Positions 42,679 to 50,871 of a stretch of 64,000 bases of DNA are shown one piece after another. Each line of letters starts with the position of its first letter. The stretch's first letter is position 1. The notes under the pieces were generated by a model. That model worked only from the letters and a program-made list of their open reading frames with translations, was not told the origin of the DNA and made no database searches. The position numbers were made by a program, and so were the translations under genes. Source of the DNA: an uncultured Candidatus Saccharibacteria bacterium (lineage in GTDB: Bacteria > Patescibacteriota > Saccharimonadia > Saccharimonadales > Saccharimonadaceae); assembly GCA_938036785.1 (NCBI GenBank), contig CALHWE010000011.1, forward strand, positions 124,001 to 188,000. The letters run 5' to 3'.

Positions 42679-43536
42679 TTAATGAATACTTCTCACAACA
42701 TATTCATGTAGTGCATCCTGCCAGTCTTGGCTCGCAAAGCCAGTCGCGTGTAATTTTTCAAGGCTGAGGTCACTATTGAGCGGTCGTGGTGCGACGCCGG
42801 GCTTATTAGCAAAATACTCGGCAGTGGTTGTATCTGTTACTAGTAAGTCATCACGCCCTGCTAAGGCAAAGATCTGCCGTGTGATGTCTGCCCAGCTTAC
42901 CAGTGGACCACTATTTGTTACATTGTAGGTGCCGTATGGTGCCTTGTTTTCTACTAAGTAGTTAATCGCCCGTGCAATTTCTGGCGTGAAGCTCAGGCGG
43001 CCGATTTGGTCTGCTACCACTGTTGGTGCGATATTTTTTGCGGCCAGGCCGAGCATCGTTGTCACGAAGTTTTTACCGTCGCCGATCACCCAGCTGGTGC
43101 GGATAATATAGTGCCGTGGTGTGGTGCTCGCGGCAATATCGCCTGCTGCTTTGGATGCACCATAGACACTTAAGGGACTAAACAGCTCATCTTCGGTATG
43201 TGGTGCTGTCTCACCATCAAAAACATAATCGCTCGACACATGAACCAAGGTAATGTCTCGCTCGGAGCAGATACGAGCAAGCTGTCCCACTGCTTGGGCA
43301 TTGATACGCCAGGCTGCTGCGCGGCCCTCCGATGTTTCTGCGCCGTCAACATTGGTATAAGCAGCAGTGTTGATGATTGTCTTAATGCCAGACCAGTCGA
43401 AGGTTGCAATAGCTGCTGCGTCACAGAGGTTAAGGTCATTATGCCCAACCGCCCGAGCACTAGGGTATTGCTGCTGCATTGCTTTGGCCAATTGCCCGTT
43501 GGCACCAATGATGAGGGTAGAGGTGTAATCTGTCAT
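42679..43536 (-). CDS. rfbD: dTDP-4-dehydrorhamnose reductase (RmlD paralogue 2)
   Basis: 285 residues from ATG 43536, which follows GAAAGGAAG. The frame is open to 43641, but that would run into rmlC. GANGQLAKAM, INTAAYTNVDGAET, SSDYVFDG and YGASK show an intact reductase. As the last gene of rmlB-nudix-rmlC-rmlD it is the likely housekeeping dTDP-L-rhamnose synthase. It is clearly related to the copy at 36849. Confidence 0.92.
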   Translation of the reverse strand: MTDYTSTLIIGANGQLAKAMQQQYPSARAVGHNDLNLCDAAAIATFDWSGIKTIINTAAYTNVDGAETSEGRAAAWRINAQAVGQLARICSERDITLVHVSSDYVFDGETAPHTEDELFSPLSVYGASKAAGDIAASTTPRHYIIRTSWVIGDGKNFVTTMLGLAAKNIAPTVVADQIGRLSFTPEIARAINYLVENKAPYGTYNVTNSGPLVSWADITRQIFALAGRDDLLVTDTTTAEYFANKPGVAPRPLNSDLSLEKLHATGFASQDWQDALHEYVVRSIH

Positions 43537-43553
43537 GCACGCTTCCTTTCTTT

Positions 43554-44123
43554 TTATAATTCCATTGGCTGTACGTCGCGCAGTAGTGGGTGCGCAGCAT
43601 CTTTGTGCGAGATGATCGCCTGATCTTTGCCAAGTGGCCACGCAATATCGAGCGCTGGGTCAAAGAGGTTAACAAAGGTATACTGCGCATCTGGTGACCA
43701 GTGGGCGTCAACCAGGTAGGTATATGCCACATTATCGTCCAGTGTCTGGTAACCATTTGCCACGCCCTTGGGTACAAACACCGCTGTGCCAGGATTAATT
43801 TCTACAGAGAATGTGTGGCCGAAGGTTGGGCCTTGGCGCACATCACACCATGCACCGAACACGCGGCCATTCGCAGTACTAATGAACTTATTCCAGGGCT
43901 CGGCGTGTAGACCACGTGTTGCACCAGCTTTGTCATTAAAGCTGATATTGTTTTGTACAATGGTAAAGGCAGGTAACCCCAGCGCTTCCATCTTCTCCTT
44001 CTGGTAATTTTCTTTGAACCACCCACGGTTGTCACCATGAACGGGCAGTTTAATGACGAATAGCCCTGGAATTGGTGATTCAGTCACAGTAAGGTCGTTA
44101 TAGCTTGATGGGTCGAAATTCAT
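43554..44123 (-). CDS. rfbC: dTDP-4-dehydrorhamnose 3,5-epimerase family protein
   Basis: 189 residues from ATG 44123, chosen because GAAAGGAG precedes it and it overlaps the Nudix stop. Cupin fold with RGWFKENYQKEKM, RGLHAEPWNKF (catalytic-type His) and GVANGYQTLDDN. The common RGLHYQ is RGLHAE here, and ISEKD is ISHKD, so it belongs to a divergent branch. Its position between rmlB and rmlD supports the epimerase step of dTDP-rhamnose synthesis. Confidence 0.87.
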   Translation of the reverse strand: MNFDPSSYNDLTVTESPIPGLFVIKLPVHGDNRGWFKENYQKEKMEALGLPAFTIVQNNISFNDKAGATRGLHAEPWNKFISTANGRVFGAWCDVRQGPTFGHTFSVEINPGTAVFVPKGVANGYQTLDDNVAYTYLVDAHWSPDAQYTFVNLFDPALDIAWPLGKDQAIISHKDAAHPLLRDVQPMEL

Positions 44124-44668
44124 GCGTTCTCCTTTCGCCATATATGATAATAATGGAGGCCAGCGAGTGTCTGGCAGTCGTTAATATCGCCTTGGGTAAT
44201 AAGCTGGTCAATCTCCTCGTGAGTGAAGAATCGCATATCGCTAAATACTTCATCCGATTGTTCCTTGTTACCATCAAAAGACAGGTCTCGTGCCAAGCAT
44301 ACTGCCATTTTCTCTGTCATTAGGCCGTTGCAGACATATGCTTCACCGAGCTTCTCCCACGACTGGGCAACAATACCAGTTTCTTCTTCTAGCTCACGCT
44401 TGGAGGCGGTGAGCAGATCTTCGCCGTCACCACCGCCACCAGGCAGTTCCCAGCCAAAGCTCTGCGATGGATAACGGAAGCCGCGCACCAGGTAGATTCG
44501 CTCATGCTCATCGACAGCGACGACCATACACGAGTTTCGCGACTCCATATAGCCGTATACCCCCAGGTTGCCTGCGCGGTCACGTGTTTGGTCTTCGTGG
44601 ATGGTAATCCAGGGGTTTTGATAGGTGATCTTGCTACTCACGCGAGTTTTGCTGGGGGTGTCAGGCAT
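44120..44668 (-). CDS. Nudix hydrolase
   Basis: 182 residues. The Nudix box is intact: GGGGDGEDLLTASKRELEEETG, i.e. G-x5-E-x7-REL-EE-TG (about residues 76-98). It resembles ADP-ribose/nucleotide-sugar pyrophosphatases. It lies inside the rml operon, 4 bp after rmlB and overlapping rmlC, so it might cleave a nucleotide sugar or a nucleotide damaged in this pathway. The substrate is not readable from sequence. Confidence 0.88.
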   Translation of the reverse strand: MPDTPSKTRVSSKITYQNPWITIHEDQTRDRAGNLGVYGYMESRNSCMVVAVDEHERIYLVRGFRYPSQSFGWELPGGGGDGEDLLTASKRELEEETGIVAQSWEKLGEAYVCNGLMTEKMAVCLARDLSFDGNKEQSDEVFSDMRFFTHEEIDQLITQGDINDCQTLAGLHYYHIWRKENA

Positions 44669-44672
44669 TGGC

Positions 44673-45683
44673 TTATTGTCCTTGCTTAGCGTAGGTTGCT
44701 TCTACAGCGGCTTTTTGGGCTTGCCACCAGTCGCGGTTGGTAGTGTACCACTCAATGGTTTGACGTAGGCCGTTAGCCATGCCATCTTGGTCGGTATATT
44801 GTGGTTGCCAGCCAAGCTCGCGGCGCAGCTTGCTCGAGTCCATCGCATAGCGCATGTCGTGGCCAGGGCGATCATTGACATGCTCGTACCAGTCCTTACC
44901 TTTGCCCATTAAGTCGCAGATCATCTCAATCACCGCTTTGTTATTGACGTGGTCGTTATCTGCACCAATGATGTAGGTGTCGCCCAGCGTGCCTTTCTCG
45001 AGAATCAAGTGCACCGCTGAGTTATGGTCATCGACATGGATCCAGTCGCGTACCTGCTCGCCCGTGCCATAGAGCTTTGGTTTGATGTCGCTCAGGATGT
45101 TAGTGATTTGCCGCGGGATAAATTTCTCGATGTGTTGGCGGGGGCCGTAGTTGTTGGAGCAGTTGCTAATCGTCGCCTTCACACCAAAGCTGCGAATCCA
45201 GGCGCGCACCAGCATATCGCTCGACGCCTTGGTGCTCGAGTAGGGGCTCGATGGATTGTATGGCGTCTCCTCAGTAAAGCGGTTTGGATCGTCAAGCGCT
45301 AGATCGCCAAACACTTCATCGGTGCTAATGTGATGGAGGCGCTTGTTGTGGTTACGCACTGCTTGCAAAATAGTGTACGTGCCATACACGTTGGTGTCGA
45401 GGAAAGGCTTTGGGTCGCGCAGTGAGTTATCGTTATGACTCTCCGCCGCAAAGTGAACAACGATATCCGTCTCGGCAATCAAGCGATCCATCAGTTCGGC
45501 ATCGCAAATATCGCCCTGCACGAAGTTGATTTGCTCGCGCACTCCATCAAGGTTGTGCGGGTTCGCAGCATATGTCATCTTATCGACGACAGTGATTTCA
45601 TATTCCGGCTTGTGATGAACGGTATAATGCACGAAGTTCGAGCCAATGAACCCCGCACCACCGGTGATAAGCAGTTTTGTCAT
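44673..45683 (-). CDS. rfbB: dTDP-glucose 4,6-dehydratase
   Basis: 336 residues from ATG 45683, chosen because it opens directly on MTKLLITGGAGFIGSNFVH and has a promoter six bases upstream; an open frame to 45842 is ignored. HFAAESHNDNSL, STDEVFGDL and YSSTK (active-site Tyr/Lys) are RmlB hallmarks. It makes dTDP-4-keto-6-deoxyglucose and is the first gene of rmlB-nudix-rmlC-rmlD. Confidence 0.96.
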   Translation of the reverse strand: MTKLLITGGAGFIGSNFVHYTVHHKPEYEITVVDKMTYAANPHNLDGVREQINFVQGDICDAELMDRLIAETDIVVHFAAESHNDNSLRDPKPFLDTNVYGTYTILQAVRNHNKRLHHISTDEVFGDLALDDPNRFTEETPYNPSSPYSSTKASSDMLVRAWIRSFGVKATISNCSNNYGPRQHIEKFIPRQITNILSDIKPKLYGTGEQVRDWIHVDDHNSAVHLILEKGTLGDTYIIGADNDHVNNKAVIEMICDLMGKGKDWYEHVNDRPGHDMRYAMDSSKLRRELGWQPQYTDQDGMANGLRQTIEWYTTNRDWWQAQKAAVEATYAKQGQ

Positions 45684-45689
45684 AGCTGT

Positions 45690-45695
45690 ATTATA
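45690..45695 (-). promoter_or_regulatory. Leaderless-type rfbB promoter
   Basis: On the minus strand TATAAT is followed by ACAGCT and then ATG, identical over 15 bases to the rnpA start region. TCGACA, 18 bp upstream, is a one-mismatch -35. Predicted transcription start: the A of the ATG. Confidence 0.75.
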
Positions 45696-45791
45696 GCGTG
45701 AAATAGGGGATGGTGTCGAGATATACGAGAGTAATGGTATAATATAGCAACAGAAGCTTTCTAACGATAAACAACAAGGAGATAGTAATAA

Positions 45792-46223
45792 ATGCGAGTA
45801 GTAATTGTCAGTGGTTATTTTAACCCGCTCCATGGTGGGCATATCGATATGATCGAAGCAGCTGCCGCGATGGGCGACAAACTGATTGTTATTGTCAACA
45901 ACGACAAGCAGCAGTTACTAAAAAAGGGTAAAATAATCCTCAACGAAAGCAATCGCCTGCGTCTCATGCGCGCCCTCAAAGGTGTTGACCAAGTGATTCT
46001 ATCAATCGACGAAGACCCAACACAGATCAAGTCTCTCGAGATGGTTGCCGGCCAGTACCCAGGCGACCAGCTCATCTTTGCCAACGGTGGTGATCGCGAT
46101 ACCGAAAAAGCTATTCCCGAAGCAGAAGTGTGTAAAAAGTACAACATAGAAATGCGCTTCGACGCCGGCGAAGGCAAGCCAGATTCCTCAACTCGGATCA
46201 ACCAGGCAACTGGCCAAGAGTAG
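45792..46223 (+). CDS. Cytidylyltransferase-like nucleotidyltransferase
   Basis: 143 residues. VIVSGYFNPLHGGHIDMIEAA contains the HxGH (HGGH) site of the nucleotidylyltransferase superfamily, and STRIN near the end resembles the ISTT/S-type motif (SSTRINQ). Size fits glycerol-3-phosphate cytidylyltransferase (TagD) or the HldE-type adenylyltransferase domain. It probably activates a small polyol- or sugar-phosphate for surface-polymer synthesis. TATAAT at 45738-45743 and AAGGAG before the ATG are present, and a strong terminator follows: a single-gene unit. Confidence 0.85.
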   Translation: MRVVIVSGYFNPLHGGHIDMIEAAAAMGDKLIVIVNNDKQQLLKKGKIILNESNRLRLMRALKGVDQVILSIDEDPTQIKSLEMVAGQYPGDQLIFANGGDRDTEKAIPEAEVCKKYNIEMRFDAGEGKPDSSTRINQATGQE

Positions 46224-46260
46224 AACTGCTCAAGCAAGCTAACTTTTGCTATTTACACTA

Positions 46261-46290
46261 AAAACAGCCCGTAGATAGTGGGCTGTTTTT
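46261..46290 (+). terminator. Terminator after the cytidylyltransferase-like gene
   Basis: Perfect 10-bp stem AAAACAGCCC / GGGCTGTTTT (46261-46270, 46280-46289) with a 9-nt loop and T-run. Intrinsic terminator, possibly bidirectional. Confidence 0.9.
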
Positions 46291-46442
46291 GTTTCTGCAG
46301 GTTTACATTTGGCAGACGAGAATAGTCTGGATACATTTATTGTTCACATGAGAAACATATATTGTTTAATAAGTCTATACCTGAACAGCAAAATTATGGT
46401 GTGAACAAATAATATGTTCAAAATGAATGTACATCTATACTA

Positions 46443-46472
46443 TTCATTGCAAAATACCCACTAGGGGTATTA
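46443..46472. repeat. Second copy of the TTCATTGCAAAATACCC repeat arm
   Basis: TTCATTGCAAAATACCC (46443-46459) is identical over 17 bases to the left arm of the inverted repeat at 60695. It is followed by ACTAG and GGGTATT. The inner TACCC-N5-GGGTA dyad is kept, but the outer right arm is degenerate. It lies just downstream of the galE stop. A similar ATACCCATTTGGGTTAT dyad falls within the last codons of galE (46489-46505). Confidence 0.75.
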
Positions 46473-46479
46473 TCTAAAC

Positions 46480-47502
46480 TTAACTCTTATACCCATTTGG
46501 GTTATGAGATTGCCAGCGCCAGGAGTCTTCACAGGCTTGCTCGATGGACAGTTTTGCCTGCCAATCAAGCTCTTGCTGTGCCTTGCTGCAGTCGGCATAG
46601 CAGGCTGCAATATCACCAGCCCGGCGTGGTTTTATCTCGTATGGAATGTCATGTTTGCACGCTTTGCCAAAGGCGCTAATGATCTCCAAAACAGAGGTAC
46701 CATGGCCAGTACCAAGGTTATAGGTGTGCTCACCTGGCTGCATGTGTGATAGGGCTGCTACATGTCCCTTGGCAAGGTCAACGACGTGAATATAGTCGCG
46801 TACACCAGTGCCATCAGGCGTGTCGTAGTCATCACCAAATACACCAACGCTTTGCAATTTTCCAACTGCAACTTGTGCAACATAGGGCAGGAGATTATTA
46901 GGGATGCCATTTGGGTCTTCGCCAATCATACCTGATGCATGCGCACCAATCGGATTAAAGTAGCGCAAGATGGTCGCTTGGAAGTCGGGGTGAGCCGTGC
47001 AATAGTCACGAATGATCTGCTCGATCATATATTTCGTCCAGCCGTATGGATTGGTAATACCGGTGCCAGTGCGTGATGATTCAGTGAGTGGCAATGACTC
47101 TGGTGTGCCATAGACCGTCGCAGAGCTCGAGAATACAAGCCGATGCACCCCATGTTGACGCATTGCGGCTAAGAGAGTGAGGGTTGAGCTAAGATTGCAG
47201 TCATAGTATTCGAGCGGTTTCTCAACCGACTCACCAACTGCTTTGAGCCCAGCAAAGTGAATGACAGCACTGATATCATGCTTACTAAAAATCGCATCAA
47301 GTGCCGATCGGTCACGCACATCAGCCTCGACAAAGGGGATAGCTGTGCCGGTAATTGTTTCAACGCGTCGCAGACTTTCGCGGCTGGCATTGGCGAGGTT
47401 GTCAATAACGACGACGCCAAATCCTGCCGCAATAAGCTCAATAATGGTGTGGCTGCCAATATACCCAGCGCCACCAGTGACTAAAATCGTTTCTCTACTC
47501 AT
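46480..47502 (-). CDS. galE: UDP-glucose 4-epimerase
   Basis: 340 residues. ILVTGGAGYIGSHTIIEL, HFAGLKAVGESVEKP, SSSATVYG, NPYGWTK (YxxxK) and RYFNPIGAHASGMIGE are diagnostic of GalE. It interconverts UDP-glucose and UDP-galactose for glycan synthesis. TATACT lies 7 nt before the ATG with no Shine-Dalgarno, so a near-leaderless message is likely. It is a stand-alone gene. Confidence 0.96.
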   Translation of the reverse strand: MSRETILVTGGAGYIGSHTIIELIAAGFGVVVIDNLANASRESLRRVETITGTAIPFVEADVRDRSALDAIFSKHDISAVIHFAGLKAVGESVEKPLEYYDCNLSSTLTLLAAMRQHGVHRLVFSSSATVYGTPESLPLTESSRTGTGITNPYGWTKYMIEQIIRDYCTAHPDFQATILRYFNPIGAHASGMIGEDPNGIPNNLLPYVAQVAVGKLQSVGVFGDDYDTPDGTGVRDYIHVVDLAKGHVAALSHMQPGEHTYNLGTGHGTSVLEIISAFGKACKHDIPYEIKPRRAGDIAACYADCSKAQQELDWQAKLSIEQACEDSWRWQSHNPNGYKS

Positions 47503-47798
47503 ATCACCTAGTATACCCCTTCGTCGAAAAAATGTCGAACATATCGTATTATTCTTTGTCTATAAGTATGAGTATGTCGGCTTAACTATTGCTGAGAATG
47601 AACACCGCATTCGTTCTTGCTTTTTTGTCATTTTTCTTTATCTTTTATAGGTAAAGTACTATTGGTGTAAAAACATCAACACAATCTAACAGAGAAAAAT
47701 CATTGTAATTTTTACATTCTCGCAAAATTGTTTAAAAATAAGAGTACACTAGAAGGCAAAGACCAAAGCGCCATAATACAAGAGGAAAGGAAAAACCT
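47503..47798. other. galE-glmS divergent intergenic region
   Basis: 296 bp, AT-rich. It holds the galE -10 (47510-47515) and a TACACT (47745-47750) that may serve glmS. No glmS ribozyme is present: there is no room for its fold between the AAAGCGCC near 47765 and the ribosome-binding site. No other feature seen. Confidence 0.55.
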
Positions 47799-49625
47799 AT
47801 GTGTGGAATAGTTGGATATATCGGAACGCGGCCAGCGCAGGGTGTGCTGCTGACGGAGCTCAAGCGGCTTGAATATCGCGGATATGATAGTGCTGGTATT
47901 GTTACACTCGACAAGGATACTGCGCCAACATTGCTCCGAACGAAAGGCAAGGTGGCTGCGCTGAATGAACTAACAGCTCGCCACAAGACGACTGATACAG
48001 TTGGTATTGGTCACACTCGTTGGGCAACCCATGGGGCACCCAGCAAACGCAACGCTCATCCACATCAGGTGGGGCAGGTCTACGTTGTACATAATGGCAT
48101 TATCGAGAACTATCAAGCGCTCAAGACGATGCTTGCAGCGCATGAGTATGAATTTAAGAGTGATACTGATACTGAAGTATTGACGGCGCTCATTGACTAT
48201 CTGCACAAGCAAGCACCAGACCTCTTGGCGGCAGTGCGAGGTGCGCTCAAAATGGTGGTAGGCACGTATGGCTTAGCAGTTGTTCAAGCGAATGACCCTA
48301 ATGAGATTATTGTGGCACGCAAGGGTAGTCCGCTTATTGTTGGGCTTGGTGATGGCGAAACGTACATTGCCAGTGATGCATCGGCCCTGGTGGGGTATAC
48401 CAACCAAGTGGTCTATCTGCACGATGGCGAAGTAGGGCGTTGCACCCGCACTGGTCTCGAGCTTCAAACGACTGATTCGCAAGTGGTCGATGTGCAAGTA
48501 GAGACACTAGAGATGGATTTGCAAGCTATTCAAAAACAGGGGTACGACCACTTCCTCCTCAAAGAAATATTTGAGCAGCCGACTAGCCTTGCGGCAACGC
48601 TGGCTGGGCGAGTGATTGCCGCGCAGCGCTATGCCCGGCTAGGCGGTATAGGCCTGAGTGATGCTGAATTGCGACAGATCAAGCATGTGATGATTGTGGG
48701 CTGTGGCACAGCGTATTTTGCGGGGATGCAGGCTAGTTATTTTATTGAGCAACTGACTGATGATGTGACAGTGAGTGTAGAGATTGCTAGTGAGCTACGC
48801 TACCGAGCATATAACATCCCCGAGCATACCGTTGCGCTCATTGTGAGCCAGAGTGGTGAGACGGCCGATACATTGGCCTGCCTTACGGAGCTCAAGCGGC
48901 GTGGTGTGACGTGCCTTGGTGTCGTCAATGCAGTGGGGAGTACGATTGCACGCGAAGTTGACGGTGGAGTATATGTACACGTGGGGGCAGAGATCAGTGT
49001 GGCCAGCACCAAGGCCTTTACTTCGCAAGTGGCGGCAATGACAATTTTTGGCCTTATGCTCGCAGCGGCCAAGGGAACAAATCCACAGCTGATAGGTGAG
49101 TTTATCAACGAGCTTGAGATGCTGCCAGCCGAGATCGAAAAGACGCTGGCTAAGCAAGCTGATAGCGTCAAAGATATCGCACATAATTATGCTCACTATA
49201 ATCATGCGCTCTATATTGGTCGCGATACACTCTACCCAGCTGCACTTGAGGGCGCACTCAAACTCAAGGAAGTGAGCTATATTCATGCTGAGGCCTATGC
49301 AGCAGGTGAGCTCAAGCATGGGCCAATTGCCCTGATCGACGATCATTTCTTCGAAGTGTGTTATTTGCAGGACAACTGGCTATACGAAAAATCGCAGAGT
49401 AATCTGATCGAGATGAATGCACGTGGTGCTCATGCGATTGTTATTACCGATACGGATAAACGTGTCCCTGCCGAGACAGTGGTGCGCGTTGCAACGAAGC
49501 TGCAGCACCTCACGCCAATTTTGTTTAATGTTATATCGCAGCTTTTTGCTTACTATATGGCAGTGGAGCGGGGGCACGATGTCGACCAGCCGCGCAATCT
49601 TGCCAAGAGTGTGACGGTGGAGTAA
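47799..49625 (+). CDS. glmS: Glutamine--fructose-6-phosphate aminotransferase (isomerizing)
   Basis: 608 residues, full length. MCGIVGYIG exposes Cys2 as the glutaminase nucleophile; HTRWATHG completes that domain. Two SIS domains follow (GCGTAYFAG, SQSGETADT, KEVSYIHAEAYAAGELKHG) and the end DQPRNLAKSVTVE is conserved. It makes glucosamine-6-phosphate for peptidoglycan and surface glycans. GAGGAAAGG lies before the ATG. Confidence 0.98.
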   Translation: MCGIVGYIGTRPAQGVLLTELKRLEYRGYDSAGIVTLDKDTAPTLLRTKGKVAALNELTARHKTTDTVGIGHTRWATHGAPSKRNAHPHQVGQVYVVHNGIIENYQALKTMLAAHEYEFKSDTDTEVLTALIDYLHKQAPDLLAAVRGALKMVVGTYGLAVVQANDPNEIIVARKGSPLIVGLGDGETYIASDASALVGYTNQVVYLHDGEVGRCTRTGLELQTTDSQVVDVQVETLEMDLQAIQKQGYDHFLLKEIFEQPTSLAATLAGRVIAAQRYARLGGIGLSDAELRQIKHVMIVGCGTAYFAGMQASYFIEQLTDDVTVSVEIASELRYRAYNIPEHTVALIVSQSGETADTLACLTELKRRGVTCLGVVNAVGSTIAREVDGGVYVHVGAEISVASTKAFTSQVAAMTIFGLMLAAAKGTNPQLIGEFINELEMLPAEIEKTLAKQADSVKDIAHNYAHYNHALYIGRDTLYPAALEGALKLKEVSYIHAEAYAAGELKHGPIALIDDHFFEVCYLQDNWLYEKSQSNLIEMNARGAHAIVITDTDKRVPAETVVRVATKLQHLTPILFNVISQLFAYYMAVERGHDVDQPRNLAKSVTVE

Positions 49626-49664
49626 GGTATAGGTAAAATCTCTCCTTTGCGCTACACTGATACT

Positions 49665-50789
49665 ATGAGTAAACAACCCAAAATTGCCATTGTCTGCGAC
49701 TTCTTGACAACAATGGGTGGTGCCGAGAATGTCGTGTTGGCCATGCACGAGGCTTTTCCGGATGCGCCGATCTATACCGCAATGTATAATGAGGACAAAA
49801 TGCCAGCCTTTGCTGAGCTTGATGTTCGGCCATCATTTTTGCAAAAAATCCCGCGCAAGGTGCGCACGTATTATAAGCTATTTCCAACACTGGCTGTAAA
49901 AGCGATGCGGCGACTTGATTTGCGTGAGTTTGATATCATCCTCACCAGTTCATATATGCATGGTCATCAAGTGAGAAAGACGCGGCCCGATCAGGTTATT
50001 ATCAACTATTGTCACACACCACCACGATACTACTGGAGCCACTACAACGAGTATCGGCGCGACCCAGGCTATGGTAATCTTAATCCGCTCATCCGCACAC
50101 TTATGCCGCTCATGGTGCCACACCAGCGCAAGCTAGACCTTCAAGCGGCTCGGCAAGTCGATGTTTTCTTGGCAAACTCTACCGAGACGCAACAGCGCAT
50201 TAAAAAATATTACAATCGAAATAGTATAGTTATTCATCCACCAGTAGATATAAACCGGTTTGCACCTGCTGCCAAGCGGGGTGATCATTATGTGACAATT
50301 GGCCGACAGTTGCCATACAAGCGGTATGACTTGGCAGTCGCGGCAGCGACGAAGCTTGGTAAGAAGCTGATCGTCTTTGGTAATGGCCCCGCACACAATA
50401 GGCTCGTTGATCTGGCTGGTCCAACAGTTGAGTTTCGCACCGATCGCTTTGGCGATGCGAGCGATGCCGAGTATGAGAAGGCTATTACAACAGCACGTGG
50501 CTTTATCTATCCAGCAGAGGAAGACTTTGGGATTGTCAGTGTCGAAGCGCTAGCGGCTGGTGCGCCAGTGATTGGCCTAGCGCGTGGTGGTACAACGGAT
50601 ATTGTCACGTCGCCCGAAGTGGGTGTGCTATTCGACCGGCAGACGAGCATCAGCGTTGCTAAAGCAATTGAGCAGGCCGAGAAACGAACCTTTGATCCGA
50701 CGGTCTTGCGCCGCACCGCACAGCGTTTTGACAAGACGCTATTTCTAACCAAGCTACGCAAGGTGGTGCGTGACCAGATGATACAGTAG
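49665..50789 (+). CDS. Glycosyltransferase family 4 (GT-B)
   Basis: 374 residues from ATG 49665; an in-frame TTG at 49647 is less likely because TACACT lies exactly six bases before this ATG. KIAIVCDFLTTMGGAENVVL, INYCHTPPRYYW, HPPVDINRF, IGRQLPYKRYDL and AEEDFGIVSVEALAAGAPV are GT4 landmarks (WbaZ-like). It probably transfers mannose or a related sugar to a lipid-linked glycan. It follows glmS by 40 bp. Confidence 0.9.
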   Translation: MSKQPKIAIVCDFLTTMGGAENVVLAMHEAFPDAPIYTAMYNEDKMPAFAELDVRPSFLQKIPRKVRTYYKLFPTLAVKAMRRLDLREFDIILTSSYMHGHQVRKTRPDQVIINYCHTPPRYYWSHYNEYRRDPGYGNLNPLIRTLMPLMVPHQRKLDLQAARQVDVFLANSTETQQRIKKYYNRNSIVIHPPVDINRFAPAAKRGDHYVTIGRQLPYKRYDLAVAAATKLGKKLIVFGNGPAHNRLVDLAGPTVEFRTDRFGDASDAEYEKAITTARGFIYPAEEDFGIVSVEALAAGAPVIGLARGGTTDIVTSPEVGVLFDRQTSISVAKAIEQAEKRTFDPTVLRRTAQRFDKTLFLTKLRKVVRDQMIQ

Positions 50790-50871
50790 TACAGTTCGCG
50801 ACTTAACTAGAGGATGCTTATATCGAGGTCACCCTCTTACACGGGTCTGACCGCAATGACATAGTGCCTTG

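Noticed and set aside
47760..47798. Possible glmS ribozyme before glmS (AAAGCGCC)
   Set aside because: Only about 30 bases remain before the start codon and no ribozyme core helices are present; the ribosome-binding site follows directly.
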